DNA from: Bacillota bacterium LX-D
Lineage (GTDB): Bacteria > Bacillota > DUOV01 > Zhaonellaceae
Assembly (NCBI GenBank): GCA_031628995.1
Contig: JAVLUO010000003.1
Location: forward strand, 124,001-188,000
DNA: 64,000 nt
Direction of reading: 5' to 3'
Shown here: piece by piece, positions 27,884 to 36,650 of the stretch
How the letters are laid out: each line of letters opens with the position of its first letter
Numbering within the stretch: the first letter of the stretch is position 1
The notes under the pieces: model-generated
Database searches by the model: none
What the model saw: only the letters and a program-made list of their open reading frames with translations
Told to the model about the DNA's origin: nothing
Program-made: the position numbers and the translations under genes

Positions 27884-28588
27884 ATGTCCACACCAGTTAA
27901 AAAGCAGAGAATTTGGGAAATAGATTTTTTCCGAGGGGTAGCTATAGTTTTAATGGTTATCTTTCATCTGATTTATGATTTAAAAGAATTTTATCACTAC
28001 CCTCTTAATTATGAGGAAGGTTTCTTTTACTATATAGGTAAAGCGGCAGCTTCCTTATTTATTTTCCTCTGCGGAGTCAGCTCTTCCTTAAGCCATAACA
28101 ATTTCCACCGAGGACTTAAACTGTTGCTCTTAGGTTTTTTAATTACCATTGTCACAGCTATCTTTGTGCCTGGCTCCAATATAATTTTTGGTATCTTGCA
28201 CTTTTTAGGGCTCTCTGTACTTCTTTATCCTTTTTTCTACCCATTGCCTCCTGCTGTTATTGTGCTTATTGGTTTTTTTTGCATAGGAATCGGTACTTAT
28301 TTGCCCAAAGTTGTAACTACTCATAATTTTTTTGCTCCCTTAGGACTAACTAGTGCCCGCTTTTATTCTGCCGACTATTATCCCCTTTTCCCTTGGCTAG
28401 GTTTATTTTTATTTGGTGCCGCCTGGGGAAAAATGAAATACTCTCAGGGCAAATCTTTATTTCGATTTCAGTTAAAATCTGACTTCTTTCAAATATTGGG
28501 CAGACACTCTTTGCTAATCTATGTACTGCATCAACCACTCCTTCTAGCGGTTTTATATCTACTTAATAAAATGAAAATAAGCTTATAA
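27884..28588 (+). CDS. DUF1624 (heparan-alpha-glucosaminide N-acetyltransferase-like) membrane protein
   Basis: 234 residues with about seven membrane helices. The N-terminal signature RIWEIDFFRGVAIVLMVIFH followed by LIYDLKEF is typical of the DUF1624/YeiB-like family. LFIFLCGVSSSLSHN and LGRHSLLIYVLHQPLLL match its later helices, and the latter contains the conserved His found in acyltransferase-3-like membrane enzymes. These proteins are thought to move acyl groups across the membrane; the substrate is unknown. It stands alone. Confidence 0.85.
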   Translation: MSTPVKKQRIWEIDFFRGVAIVLMVIFHLIYDLKEFYHYPLNYEEGFFYYIGKAAASLFIFLCGVSSSLSHNNFHRGLKLLLLGFLITIVTAIFVPGSNIIFGILHFLGLSVLLYPFFYPLPPAVIVLIGFFCIGIGTYLPKVVTTHNFFAPLGLTSARFYSADYYPLFPWLGLFLFGAAWGKMKYSQGKSLFRFQLKSDFFQILGRHSLLIYVLHQPLLLAVLYLLNKMKISL

Positions 28589-28618
28589 CAAAAGATTTAC
28601 TCTTTTCATCATAAGCTT
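28579..28618. terminator. Hairpin between convergent genes
   Basis: AAGCTTAT and ATAAGCTT pair, with an inner AAAAGA/TCTTTT stem. It spans the end of the DUF1624 gene and lies before the end of the convergent alcohol dehydrogenase, so it may stop transcription in both directions. The T tracts are weak. Confidence 0.45.
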
Positions 28619-28658
28619 CCTGTTATTTTGGTTTATATATATTTTAGCCGAGAGCTAA

Positions 28659-29822
28659 TCACATAGCCGATTTATAAATTTCAATAATCTCCTCTAAAGT
28701 TGCTTTACGAGGATTTGTTAACCTGGTGGCATCCTTCATGGCATTTTCAGCCATAGTCTGTAAATCTTCTTCTTTTACACCTAATTGGCTCAAACCTGCC
28801 GGAATGCCAATATCATCGGCCAGCTGGCTAATGGATTCTAGAGCAAGTTCTGCTCCATCCCGTTCGGAATAGCCTGCAACTTGTTCTCCTAATGCTTCTG
28901 CAATTTCCACAAACTTTTTCGGGTTGGCGATTAAGTTAAACCTTTCGACATGGGGAAGTAAAATAGCATTACAAACTCCATGGGGCAAATTATAGAAACC
29001 ACCTAGCTGGTGAGCCATGGCATGGACATAGCCTAAACTTGCATTGTTAAAGGCCATCCCTGCCAGATACTGAGCGTAAGCCATTGCTTCTCTAGCATCA
29101 TAGTCATCACCATTAGCCACTGCCGTTCTAAGATTTTTAGAGATTAATTTAATAGCCATAATAGCTGCTGAATCAGTTAAAGGATTAGCCGCTGTAGAAA
29201 CGTAAGCTTCCACAGCATGGGTTAAAGCATCCATCCCTGTGGCCGCCGTTAATTCGGGAGGCTTTTTCATCATTAATAGAGGATCATTAATTGCTACTAT
29301 TGGGGTACACCGCCAATCAATAATTGCCATTTTAACTTTCCTTGCTGTATCTGTAATAATGGCAAACCTAGTCATTTCAGCAGCTGTTCCAGCTGTAGTA
29401 TTAACAGCAATCATAGGAGCCATAGGCTTAGTTAACTGATCAAGGCCTTCGTAGTCATGGATTTTTCCGCCGTTTGAAGCAACTATGCCTATCCCTTTGG
29501 CGCAGTCATGACTGCTGCCTCCACCAACGGAAACAATACAGTCGCATTCATTTTTCTTAAATAATTCCAAGCCTTGTTCTACATTATGGTCAGTTGGATT
29601 AGGCTCAACACCATCGAAGAACACTGCTTTCCTGCCAGATTCTTCTATGTTTTTTAGCACATCATCCGCCATCCCAATTCTATGAATAAATTCATCTGTG
29701 ACAATTAGGGCCTTTTGCACTCCTAAAGTTTGCATTTGGGCACCAACTTGTTTAGCACTACCTGGCCCTGTCAAACTAATGGGAGGCATAAAAAAGCTTA
29801 TAACTTGTTCAGCTAATGGCAT
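28659..29822 (-). CDS. Iron-containing alcohol dehydrogenase
   Basis: 387 residues, full length for the Fe-ADH family (group III; 1,3-propanediol, butanol or ethanol dehydrogenases). The NAD(P)-binding loop is VGGGSSHDCAKG near 99-110. Iron ligands are Asp198 and His202 (GMDALTHAVEAY), His267 (GYVHAMAHQLGG) and His281 (NLPHG). It would interconvert an alcohol and an aldehyde with NAD(P)H in fermentation. ATG 29822 is preceded by an AGGAGA site. No partner dehydrogenase is nearby. Substrate cannot be told from sequence. Confidence 0.93.
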   Translation of the reverse strand: MPLAEQVISFFMPPISLTGPGSAKQVGAQMQTLGVQKALIVTDEFIHRIGMADDVLKNIEESGRKAVFFDGVEPNPTDHNVEQGLELFKKNECDCIVSVGGGSSHDCAKGIGIVASNGGKIHDYEGLDQLTKPMAPMIAVNTTAGTAAEMTRFAIITDTARKVKMAIIDWRCTPIVAINDPLLMMKKPPELTAATGMDALTHAVEAYVSTAANPLTDSAAIMAIKLISKNLRTAVANGDDYDAREAMAYAQYLAGMAFNNASLGYVHAMAHQLGGFYNLPHGVCNAILLPHVERFNLIANPKKFVEIAEALGEQVAGYSERDGAELALESISQLADDIGIPAGLSQLGVKEEDLQTMAENAMKDATRLTNPRKATLEEIIEIYKSAM

Positions 29823-29937
29823 TTCTATCTCTCCTTTTTTCTAGATTTCCATGGTTATTGTTTATCAATAGCGCCTTATTATGTATTGGATTTTATGATA
29901 TATTTAATATAAAAATAGCTTAAGAAAGGCGATAGAA

Positions 29938-30369
29938 ATGCGTATACCTGTTTTTTCTGCAAATAAAAGTATGCTAACTATGAGAAAAGAAACAAGTACT
30001 GCTATTAAAAGCGGTGAGTTTTCCCAGCAGTTTCAGTTTAGCCAGCAGCAAGAAAGACAAAAATATTTGCAGCAACTATTTAATAAAATTAAACAAAAAG
30101 GTAAGCAAATTGTTAATTCTAACAACATTCACGATATTAACCAATATAAAAAGCTGATTAAAGAATATTTAAGCTTTATTCTTAGATCAGCTTACTCTGT
30201 GGATCCCGGAATTATGAGCAGCCAGGGCAGGTATTTATCTGTAGTTAAAGTAGTTGACGAAGAACTAGCTGAGCTAGGAAAACTAATGTTGGAAAAAGAA
30301 AAGGATACTTTAGCACTTGTGCAGAAAATTAGTAAAATCGAAGGATTATTATTAGATATTTACCAATAA
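29938..30369 (+). CDS. YaaR family protein (DUF327)
   Basis: 143 residues, normal length. The protein is helical, with the family core YLQQLFNKIKQKGKQIVNS, INQYKKLIKEYLSFILRSAY and a C-terminal coiled coil (MLEKEKDTLALVQKISKIEG). YaaR-like proteins are common in spore-formers and of unknown function. AGGCGATAG precedes ATG 29938. Convergent with the RNase H gene. Confidence 0.85.
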   Translation: MRIPVFSANKSMLTMRKETSTAIKSGEFSQQFQFSQQQERQKYLQQLFNKIKQKGKQIVNSNNIHDINQYKKLIKEYLSFILRSAYSVDPGIMSSQGRYLSVVKVVDEELAELGKLMLEKEKDTLALVQKISKIEGLLLDIYQ

Positions 30370-30376
30370 CTTTCCT

Positions 30377-30408
30377 GCCTGCTTGCAAATAAAGCAGGCC
30401 GCTTATTT
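30377..30408. terminator. Bidirectional terminator between yaaR-like and RNase H genes
   Basis: GCCTGCTT and AAGCAGGC form an 8-bp stem with a 7-base loop. A T run follows on the plus strand (CGCTTATTTTT). Confidence 0.8.
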
Positions 30409-31020
30409 TTCAATGCCCAAGGCTCCTTTAGCCAAAGAATCAGCCTCTTCGTTATATACATTTCCCGTGTGGGCCTTGACCTTTCGAAATTCAATTTTAA
30501 TTTGGGCTGCCGCTTGGTCATAATAAGTCCTATACTCTTGGGTACCAACTTTTTTAGTTTGCCACTCCCTGGTACACCATTTTTCGATGCCTGCGTAATC
30601 GTGATAAATCACTAGCTTCTTGGCATTACTGCTCAAAGCGTACTTCATTGCTAACTTGGCACCTAAAATTTCCCCGGCAACATTCCTCATTACGGCAGCT
30701 TTTGGGTCTGACCCCTTATCCTTGATTGTTTCCTTTTGCCCTTGATAGAGAATTACCACACCTGCTCCATACTCTTTGCTTTCTGCCTTATAGCTTCCGT
30801 CTACATAGGCAATCATTGTATCCGGTTCTTGTTCCTCAAGATTACTACTATTGTCATTATGTCCATTTAAATAGTTAAGAGCTGCTTCCTGGGTAGGAAA
30901 ACTTTTAAATTCTGCTCCCGGGAATCCTTTAACTTGTTGCTCACATTGAGTCCAGGTGGAAAATAAACCTGTTTTCCGACCTTTGCGCACAGCATAAAAT
31001 TTTTTACCTTGTCCAGCCAT
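30403..31020 (-). CDS. rnhA: Ribonuclease H family protein with viroplasmin (hybrid-binding) domain
   Basis: 205 residues. The N-terminal domain (KKFYAVRKGRKTGLFSTWTQ ... KSFPTQEAALNYL) is the caulimovirus viroplasmin-like RNA/DNA-hybrid-binding module. The RNase HI catalytic domain follows with all four acidic residues: Asp74 (YVDGSYK), Glu117 (GEILGAKLA), Asp141 (IYHDYAGIEKW) and Asp194 (EEADSLAKGA). It degrades RNA in RNA-DNA hybrids. Its stop lies inside the convergent terminator region. Confidence 0.92.
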   Translation of the reverse strand: MAGQGKKFYAVRKGRKTGLFSTWTQCEQQVKGFPGAEFKSFPTQEAALNYLNGHNDNSSNLEEQEPDTMIAYVDGSYKAESKEYGAGVVILYQGQKETIKDKGSDPKAAVMRNVAGEILGAKLAMKYALSSNAKKLVIYHDYAGIEKWCTREWQTKKVGTQEYRTYYDQAAAQIKIEFRKVKAHTGNVYNEEADSLAKGALGIEK

Positions 31021-31048
31021 GAGCTAATCCTGCCTTATCTATTTTTTA

Positions 31049-33505
31049 TCATTTATTTAGTAAATTCGCTAGAATCTTGCCTAATTCCTCTAGCTGATAT
31101 GGCTTCGCTACAAAATTAACCCCTTCATGGTCTTTAAACTGTTCTTTCGTATCACCAAAGGAATACCCGCTGGCCAAAATTACCCTGGCAGCAGGATCTA
31201 TGGCTAAGATTTTTTCCAGTGCTTTTTTACCTCCCATTTTGCCTGGAACAGTCAAGTCTATAATCGCTGCCCGAAAAGGCTTCCCTTCCTCCTTAGCTTT
31301 TTCATAAAGCTCAACTGCTTCTCCTCCGTCACTAGCTAAGGCCACTTGATAGCCTAGGCGAGTAAGCATCTTTTCACCTATTTCTCTAATTCTCGCATCG
31401 TCGTCCATTAGAAGAATTTTACCCCGGCCCATAATGAGCTTACTTTGCTCCCGTTGTTCTACGTGTTTTTTATTCGTAGCAGGCAGGTAAATTAAGAATT
31501 TTGTTCCTTTACCTACCTGGGATTCAGCCGTTATATACCCGCCATGTTTTTTAATAATGGAATAAGTTGTCGCTAAACCTATGCCATTACCCGACTGCTT
31601 AGTTGTAAAAAATGGGTCAAAAATCTTGGTTAAATTTTCCTCCGGGATGCCGCAGCCTTCATCTTCAACTGTTACATAAATATACTTGCCAGGCTCTATA
31701 GGTAAGATACTCTTTTCTTCCGTAGTCCTATTTTCGGCTTTTACCCTAATGGTTCCCCCTTCTGGCATAGCTTGAATGGCATTAATAATTAAGTTATTAA
31801 AGACTTGATTAATTTGCCCTTCGTCAGCTTCCGTAAGCCATAAATCGGGTGCAATACTGTATTGACACTTAATGTTAGAACCGCTGAGGGAAAATTTGGT
31901 TGTTTCTTTTAATAATTTATCAAGGCACAATACCTTTTTATTAGGAGAAACTCCTTTAGTAATAGTCAACAAATGCTGAACTAAATCTTTCGCTTGTAAT
32001 GCTGCTTTTTCAATTTCTTTCAGCTTTTTGCCCATTTTCTCTAGATTATTTCCGTACATTTTAGCTAAGGATATATTTCCCAAAATAATCATTAAAATAT
32101 TATTAAAGTCGTGGGCTACTCCTCTAGCCATTAATTCTAAAGATTCCAGTTTATTAATCTTAAACAGTTCTGCGTCCATCTTTTCCCGTTCTGCCATCAT
32201 AGTCTGCATGCTGTCCAACATCTTATTTAAAGCAGTACCCATAGCACCAATTTCATCTGTAGATTTAAATGTTACTCTCCTGCTTAGGTTTCCTTTGCCC
32301 ACATCTAAAAGTACATCTACAGTCTCATCTACAGGCTGCATCACAATATTCACAAAAAAGTGTACCAATATAAGCACATTAAACAGAGCAAAAATAATGA
32401 TTAAAATAATTTTGCTAATCAAATTGTACAGTGGAGCTAGTGCTTCATCTATAGGTACATTAACTAAAAGACTCCAAGGAGTACTAGCCCCTTCCACAAC
32501 AACAGGGTTGTAAAAAGTCCAGATAGTCTTGTTGGAATAGGATTCAAAAAATTTAAGCAAACCTGCTTTTCCTGATTTAACCTCCTTGGTCAATTTATGG
32601 TAAGCCTCATTGGTTTCAGAAGTTGTCTCCTTTTTGACTATTTCAAGTTTCTCAATGTCAGCTGCTGTCACAGGTTTGACAAAAGTTTTTTTGCCGGCAA
32701 AAACATCTTTAATCTTTCCAACATCAAGGTTTTCTAAACCGGCATATCCTAACAATGCTTTGTTGGGATGAGATACGTATATTCCTTTATTGCTAACTAA
32801 ATAAGCGTTTCCAGATTGGTTTATTTTGATTTTGGAAACTAAAGTATCTAAACTATCCAAGCTCATATCGCAACCGGCAATGCCCAGAAAATTGCCCTGA
32901 GCATCCTTAATTGGAACTACAAAAGAAGCCCTTAAAATACCTTGGTAAAAATATGGTTCTATAATTTGCATCTGTCCTGTTTTCTTCGGCAGATTATAGT
33001 AATCTCCTGAGCCTGGCTTTAAGTAACCTACCAAAGGTTCTAACCCCATTTTTTTATTAATTCTATTTATGTAGGGAACAAATCTGCCGGATGCATCATG
33101 GCCAGGCTTATTTCTATATTGAGCATCTAACCCATCAAAAGCATTTGATTCAAAACCAACATAAACAGCTACAATATTAGGGTTAGCAGCTAAATACTTT
33201 TGTAAAATGTGGATAACATCACTTCTATTTAAGCTGTGAGAGCCCTGAAGGTCGCTTTCTATTAATTTTGCTAGATTATTGCTTATAGACATGGACTTAT
33301 TTAAAGATGCTTTGACTTCTGTAGCAAAGTTCCGGGATAAATTTGCTGCCTCCTTCTGGGTGGAAAGGATTAATTCTTTCTTTACTTCCTGATAAATAAA
33401 ATAAGCGGTAATTAAAAAAGCCAAAGCAATAATGGGAATAGTTATAGCTAGCACCTTTACTGCTGAGTTATATTGGATTTTTTGCTGAGAGCTTCGTAGC
33501 ATCAT
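31049..33505 (-). CDS. Hybrid sensor histidine kinase/response regulator with dCache sensor
   Basis: 818 residues. A first membrane helix at about 18-40 and a second at about 365-390 ([20 protein letters not shown]) bound an extracellular dCache domain that binds small ligands. Then come HAMP, HisKA with phospho-acceptor His in [19 protein letters not shown] near 465, HATPase ([34 protein letters not shown]), and a C-terminal receiver with Asp near 750 ([14 protein letters not shown]) and Lys in FVAKPY. The kinase would pass phosphate to its own receiver. No output domain or cognate regulator lies beside it. The VAHDFNN form marks a histidine kinase subclass common in Clostridia and Deltaproteobacteria. 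Confidence 0.93.
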   Translation of the reverse strand: MMLRSSQQKIQYNSAVKVLAITIPIIALAFLITAYFIYQEVKKELILSTQKEAANLSRNFATEVKASLNKSMSISNNLAKLIESDLQGSHSLNRSDVIHILQKYLAANPNIVAVYVGFESNAFDGLDAQYRNKPGHDASGRFVPYINRINKKMGLEPLVGYLKPGSGDYYNLPKKTGQMQIIEPYFYQGILRASFVVPIKDAQGNFLGIAGCDMSLDSLDTLVSKIKINQSGNAYLVSNKGIYVSHPNKALLGYAGLENLDVGKIKDVFAGKKTFVKPVTAADIEKLEIVKKETTSETNEAYHKLTKEVKSGKAGLLKFFESYSNKTIWTFYNPVVVEGASTPWSLLVNVPIDEALAPLYNLISKIILIIIFALFNVLILVHFFVNIVMQPVDETVDVLLDVGKGNLSRRVTFKSTDEIGAMGTALNKMLDSMQTMMAEREKMDAELFKINKLESLELMARGVAHDFNNILMIILGNISLAKMYGNNLEKMGKKLKEIEKAALQAKDLVQHLLTITKGVSPNKKVLCLDKLLKETTKFSLSGSNIKCQYSIAPDLWLTEADEGQINQVFNNLIINAIQAMPEGGTIRVKAENRTTEEKSILPIEPGKYIYVTVEDEGCGIPEENLTKIFDPFFTTKQSGNGIGLATTYSIIKKHGGYITAESQVGKGTKFLIYLPATNKKHVEQREQSKLIMGRGKILLMDDDARIREIGEKMLTRLGYQVALASDGGEAVELYEKAKEEGKPFRAAIIDLTVPGKMGGKKALEKILAIDPAARVILASGYSFGDTKEQFKDHEGVNFVAKPYQLEELGKILANLLNK

Positions 33506-33637
33506 ATTTTATGAGGGCATAAACTGCCCTCCCCCTCCTTTAAATAAGCAAACTAATGTCTTTAAATTCGCTCGAAAGGTGTTAATACCCCAGTTTGAAT
33601 TAATTATACCACGATTCGACAAATTGTTATATTTTTT

Positions 33638-33832
33638 AAACCGAGTAGGAGCTGAATAATTATTTTTATTCAGCGTCTCTCACACACCGTACGTATTGTT
33701 CGGTATACGGCGGTTCAATAGAATTAATGCACTAATGAATATCTTTCACTTATTGGCTGTAAACCTATTTTTCTCAGGTATTCATTAGTGAGTGTTCTTG
33801 CAAGGATTGGGCTATTGGCTATTCGCCGGCAG
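33638..33832 (-). mobile_element. Group II intron remnant (3' end)
   Basis: Read on the minus strand: the tail of an intron reverse transcriptase ends at 33724, followed at once by a domain-V-like sequence (GAACCGCCGTATACC ... ATACGTACGGTGTGTGAGAG, about 33677-33716). A domain-VI hairpin comes next (GCTGAATAA pairing with TTATTCAGC, about 33651-33674), and then the usual 3' end TCCTACTCGG. The intron body and most of the ORF are missing. It lies behind the thiT terminator, the kind of site used by class C introns. The element cannot splice or move. Confidence 0.75.
33724..33829 (-). pseudogene. Group II intron reverse transcriptase, C-terminal fragment
   Basis: About 34 codons of the intron-encoded protein remain. 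The first frame reads RRIANSPILARTLTNE, and after a one-base insertion (an extra T at about 33780) it continues LRKIGLQPISERYSLVH and stops. This matches the usual C-terminus of these maturases (RxANSPxLxxxLxNxYLxxxGLxSxxxRY). No upstream part is left. Confidence 0.7.
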
Positions 33833-33834
33833 CT

Positions 33835-33875
33835 TTTTTTTATGGTGCGCCCAGCATGGGCGCACCATAAAAAAA
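33835..33875. repeat. Perfect inverted repeat beside the intron remnant
   Basis: T7, then ATGGTGCGCCCA, a 3-base GCA loop, its exact complement and A7: a 19-bp perfect stem. GTGCGCCC is also a usual start of group II introns, so this may combine the intron 5' end with the deletion junction. It would act as a two-way terminator. Confidence 0.6.
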
Positions 33876-33897
33876 GGCAAGGTTTCAAGGCCTTGCC
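33869..33897 (-). terminator. Intrinsic terminator of thiT
   Basis: On the minus strand GGCAAGG and CCTTGCC pair around an 8-base loop and are followed directly by seven T. The intron remnant and palindrome start right behind it. Confidence 0.85.
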
Positions 33898-33926
33898 AAT
33901 GCTCTACATTTTATAGATGATTTTTA

Positions 33927-34457
33927 TTAAACCCCTAATTTATACTTTTCAATTAAGGGCTTTGCCACTAAGCCTAAGAGGAACAAAGAAATAATTAGTT
34001 CCGGAACTAAGTAAGAAGCATTATAGACGATGGAATAAACCCATGGATTCATGCCTTTAGGCGCATAAGATGCCCAAATAACTACTCCGGAAATAAGATG
34101 GGCTATAAATCTGCCTGCTACACCTATAACTGTGCCTACTAAGATGCCAGGCCGCGTAGCTTTCATAACACCAGCTAAGCCAAGGGCTCCAAAGGCAGCT
34201 ATGTAATCTAAAAAAATAGATAATGGACTGAAAGAATATTTAGCACCTAAAATAAATTGCAGTGCCCCATAAACGGCACCTACTACTATGCCTCTTTGCC
34301 AACCCCAGCGTACAGCAAAGAAAAGAATTGGGATCATACTTCCTGCTGTTACGGAACCACCGTAAGCAGATTCGTAAATTTTGACGTAACTCAGAATTTG
34401 CGCCAGAGCAATCAATACACCTGCCTCTACTATCATTTTAGTCGAAAAATTCCTCAT
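33927..34457 (-). CDS. thiT: Thiamine ECF transporter S component ThiT
   Basis: 176 residues from ATG 34457, chosen because GGGAGGG precedes it; the frame open from 34487 would contain its own ribosome site. Six membrane helices. ThiT signatures: MIVEAGVLIALAQILSYVKI, GGSVTAGSMIPILFFAVRWG, GAVYGALQFILG and YNASYLVPELIISL. The membrane S component binds thiamine and works with a shared EcfAAT energy module encoded elsewhere. A TPP riboswitch lies in its leader, which confirms the vitamin. Confidence 0.95.
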   Translation of the reverse strand: MRNFSTKMIVEAGVLIALAQILSYVKIYESAYGGSVTAGSMIPILFFAVRWGWQRGIVVGAVYGALQFILGAKYSFSPLSIFLDYIAAFGALGLAGVMKATRPGILVGTVIGVAGRFIAHLISGVVIWASYAPKGMNPWVYSIVYNASYLVPELIISLFLLGLVAKPLIEKYKLGV

Positions 34458-34510
34458 TGCCAATCCCTCCCAAAAAATAAACTGCACCGAAGGTACAGTT
34501 ATGATAAATT

Positions 34511-34601
34511 TAATCCCTCCGCTAGCATTACCTAGATCAGGTTCCTGGGTCGGGAAATTAGGCGCTTTCCCCTCTCAGCCGAAACTATTCAGCTCCCCAA
34601 A
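34511..34601 (-). promoter_or_regulatory. TPP riboswitch (THI element)
   Basis: On the minus strand the conserved blocks occur in order: GGGAGC, GGCTGAGAGG, GACCC, GAACCTGATCTAGGTAATGC and TAGCGGAGGGA. The element sits about 55 bp upstream of the thiT start, close to its ribosome site. Binding of thiamine pyrophosphate is expected to shut thiT expression. Confidence 0.95.
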
Positions 34602-34665
34602 CTATTTAATTGTAACGGAATGATTAGTATAGATAATACCACTTTAATCTTGTTTTGACAATCTT

Positions 34666-35439
34666 TTATAGCTCAGTTTTGCGCTGATAAACTTGAGTTG
34701 CTGCAATAAAAAATACTAGTGCTGTAAGAAAATATACCAGAGCAATCTCTCCCAGCGGCAGAAGGAGATTATTTTGTACAGGCAAATTGGCAAGATCTAG
34801 GTGCATATTAGGTGAATTACCCATGAAACTAAAAATATAATTAATTACTTTGCCAGCTAGATTCCAAAAGATAATAAAAGAAGCAAAAGTAACCACTCCA
34901 GAATACTTTTTAATTACTTTACCCAGGATACTGCTAAAAAAGCTAAGGCAAATTAAAAATGTTAAAACAGCAACGGTTAGTAAAAAGAGCAGTAGTGAAA
35001 GTTTAAGATATACATTGAAATCCGTTCCAAAAATGCCCCATATTTGAGCCCATGATGTATCAGTTTCGGCCATGCCAAAAAGGAGTGTAATAAAACATGT
35101 TACCCCAGTAATAAGAATCCCAATTATAAATTGAGTCAACAAGGCTAAAAGTTTTACACCAAACACCATATTTCCTGATACGGGCAGGGATAGGACCAAA
35201 TAAATTGCATTAGTGGACCATTCCTTAAATAGCATTTTAAAGGAATCTAGTACCGGTAAAAAATAAGCCAAACCACATAAGATTACCAGGGGCAAGATCA
35301 CTACAGGGCCAATACCCCAAATAGTTAGTCCTAGCATAATCATTATGGCTAAAACTGCTACCAAAATTATTTCTGGCAACAACTCATGAAGGTCTTTTTT
35401 ATACAGGGCAAAAGCCATTTTAAATTTATTGTTCCGCAT
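34666..35439 (-). CDS. ABC-2 type transporter permease
   Basis: 257 residues with six predicted membrane helices, among them ILVAVLAIMIMLGLTIWGIG, PLVILCGLAYFLPVLDSF, LLALLTQFIIGILITGVTCF and the C-terminal EIALVYFLTALVFFIAATQ. It lacks an ATPase domain and overlaps the upstream ATPase gene by 14 bp, so the two form one exporter. The YtrA-type regulator in front suggests a role in cell-envelope stress or antibiotic response. Substrate unknown. Confidence 0.85.
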   Translation of the reverse strand: MRNNKFKMAFALYKKDLHELLPEIILVAVLAIMIMLGLTIWGIGPVVILPLVILCGLAYFLPVLDSFKMLFKEWSTNAIYLVLSLPVSGNMVFGVKLLALLTQFIIGILITGVTCFITLLFGMAETDTSWAQIWGIFGTDFNVYLKLSLLLFLLTVAVLTFLICLSFFSSILGKVIKKYSGVVTFASFIIFWNLAGKVINYIFSFMGNSPNMHLDLANLPVQNNLLLPLGEIALVYFLTALVFFIAATQVYQRKTEL

Positions 35440-36124
35440 GTTTAAAGGCCTCCTTCATAATTTCCACTAAAGACATTTGTTTCGATTGCCTTAATTCTTC
35501 CGCTTCTCCCCATAACTTAATTTCTCCGCCCTCAATAAAAAGTACATTATCAACTAAATTTTCGATTTCATCTATTTCATGAGTTGAAATAATAATAGTA
35601 TGTTCCCCTTGTTGGTAATCCCGAATTAAAGCATTAATAATATCTTCACGGGTCATTAAATCGATACCGGAAAAAGGCTCATCCATAAGCAAATAGTCAG
35701 CTTTCCTAGAGAGGGTTAACAGCAACTTGCACTTGGCCAGCTGCCCTTTGGAAATTTTACTTAGCTTCATATTTTCATCTAAGTTTAGAAACTGCAACTG
35801 GTCTTGATAACACTTTTCATCCCAATCAAGGTAAAAAGCTTGCATGAATTCCACAGCTTGTTTAAGAGTCCACCAGGAATACAAATGATTAATTTCCGGC
35901 AAAAAAGCAATTTTCTCTTTGCACCGGTTTGGTTTCTGTCCTGCCACCAACACTTCCCCCTGACTAGGACTGCTTAAACCAGCAATTAATTTCAGCATTG
36001 TGGATTTTCCCGCTCCGTTGGGCCCAAACAATCCAATAATTTTACCTTCCGGAAAATCCAAAGTTATGTTCTTTAAAGCATGTATTTTCCCAAAGCTTTT
36101 ACTAACATTTTTGAATTGAATCAT
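35426..36124 (-). CDS. ABC transporter ATP-binding protein
   Basis: 232 residues. Walker A GPNGAGKST near 34-42, a variant signature SKISKGQLAKCKLLLTLSRK, Walker B YLLMDEPFSGIDLMT and switch His in STHEIDEIENLV. It resembles YtrB/EcsA-type exporters. ATG 36124 overlaps the end of the GntR-type regulator by 23 bp and has GGGGGAGGA upstream. It powers the following permease. Confidence 0.93.
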   Translation of the reverse strand: MIQFKNVSKSFGKIHALKNITLDFPEGKIIGLFGPNGAGKSTMLKLIAGLSSPSQGEVLVAGQKPNRCKEKIAFLPEINHLYSWWTLKQAVEFMQAFYLDWDEKCYQDQLQFLNLDENMKLSKISKGQLAKCKLLLTLSRKADYLLMDEPFSGIDLMTREDIINALIRDYQQGEHTIIISTHEIDEIENLVDNVLFIEGGEIKLWGEAEELRQSKQMSLVEIMKEAFKHAEQ

Positions 36125-36497
36125 CTTCAGGATCCTCCCCCTGTGCTTCTAATTTCCTTTGCACTATCCCTAATATTTCATCTTGCTCATACCCAAGGGA
36201 TTTCATTTCTTTGACAAAATATGCTAACAAGCTCTCCTCCATTTCCCTCTTTAACCTTTTTTGAGTCTCCTCAGATACTCTAATAAAAGTTCCTTGGCCC
36301 CGTACAGTTTCAACCATTTGCAGCGCTTCCATTTCCCGATAAGCTCTTTGCACCGTATTAGGGTTGACCCGGGCTTGTTCCGCATATTCTCTTTGAGATA
36401 AGATCTTATCTCCCGGGCCCAGCTCCCCCCGTACAATCTGCTTCTTATAATAGTCAATTATTTGCTTATATATAGGTTGAGAACTGTCAAAATCCAT
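36102..36497 (-). CDS. GntR family regulator, YtrA subfamily
   Basis: 131 residues from ATG 36497, chosen because AAGAGGTG precedes it and the protein then begins MDFDSSQPIYKQIIDYYKKQ as is usual. The winged helix covers 10-80 (GELGPGDKILSQREYAEQAR, VNPNTVQRAYREMEALQMVE, GQGTFI). The short C-terminal helical part without a ligand domain marks the YtrA subfamily, which controls ABC exporters. Heads the regulator-ATPase-permease operon and very likely represses it through the palindrome at +1. Confidence 0.93.
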   Translation of the reverse strand: MDFDSSQPIYKQIIDYYKKQIVRGELGPGDKILSQREYAEQARVNPNTVQRAYREMEALQMVETVRGQGTFIRVSEETQKRLKREMEESLLAYFVKEMKSLGYEQDEILGIVQRKLEAQGEDPEDDSIQKC

Positions 36498-36522
36498 CAA
36501 TATCACCTCTTCCTTGGTACAC

Positions 36523-36571
36523 TGTAGCACTAGTGCACTAAGAATATACTTCATTCCAAGTTATTTGTCAA
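36523..36571 (-). promoter_or_regulatory. Promoter and operator of the YtrA-type operon
   Basis: TTGACA (complement of 36566-36571), a 17-bp spacer and TATATT (complement of 36543-36548) form a near-consensus sigma-A promoter. Overlapping palindromes GCACTAGTGC (36527-36536) and TAGTGCACTA (36531-36540) lie at the expected start site, a likely operator for the regulator. Confidence 0.8.
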
Positions 36572-36598
36572 CTACATTAATCTTTTCTTTTGCATATA

Positions 36599-36637
36599 AA
36601 AACACCTGCAAAACTTATTCATTCCCACAGGTGTTTA
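36599..36637 (-). terminator. Intrinsic terminator of the soluble chemoreceptor gene
   Basis: On the minus strand AAACACCTG and CAGGTGTTT pair across a long loop of about 19 bases, with a T run after the stem. Confidence 0.7.
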
Positions 36638-36650
36638 GCCTACTGTTTAA

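Noticed and set aside
32028-32513. Plus-strand open frame of 161 codons
   Set aside because: Antisense to the HAMP and kinase part of the hybrid histidine kinase.
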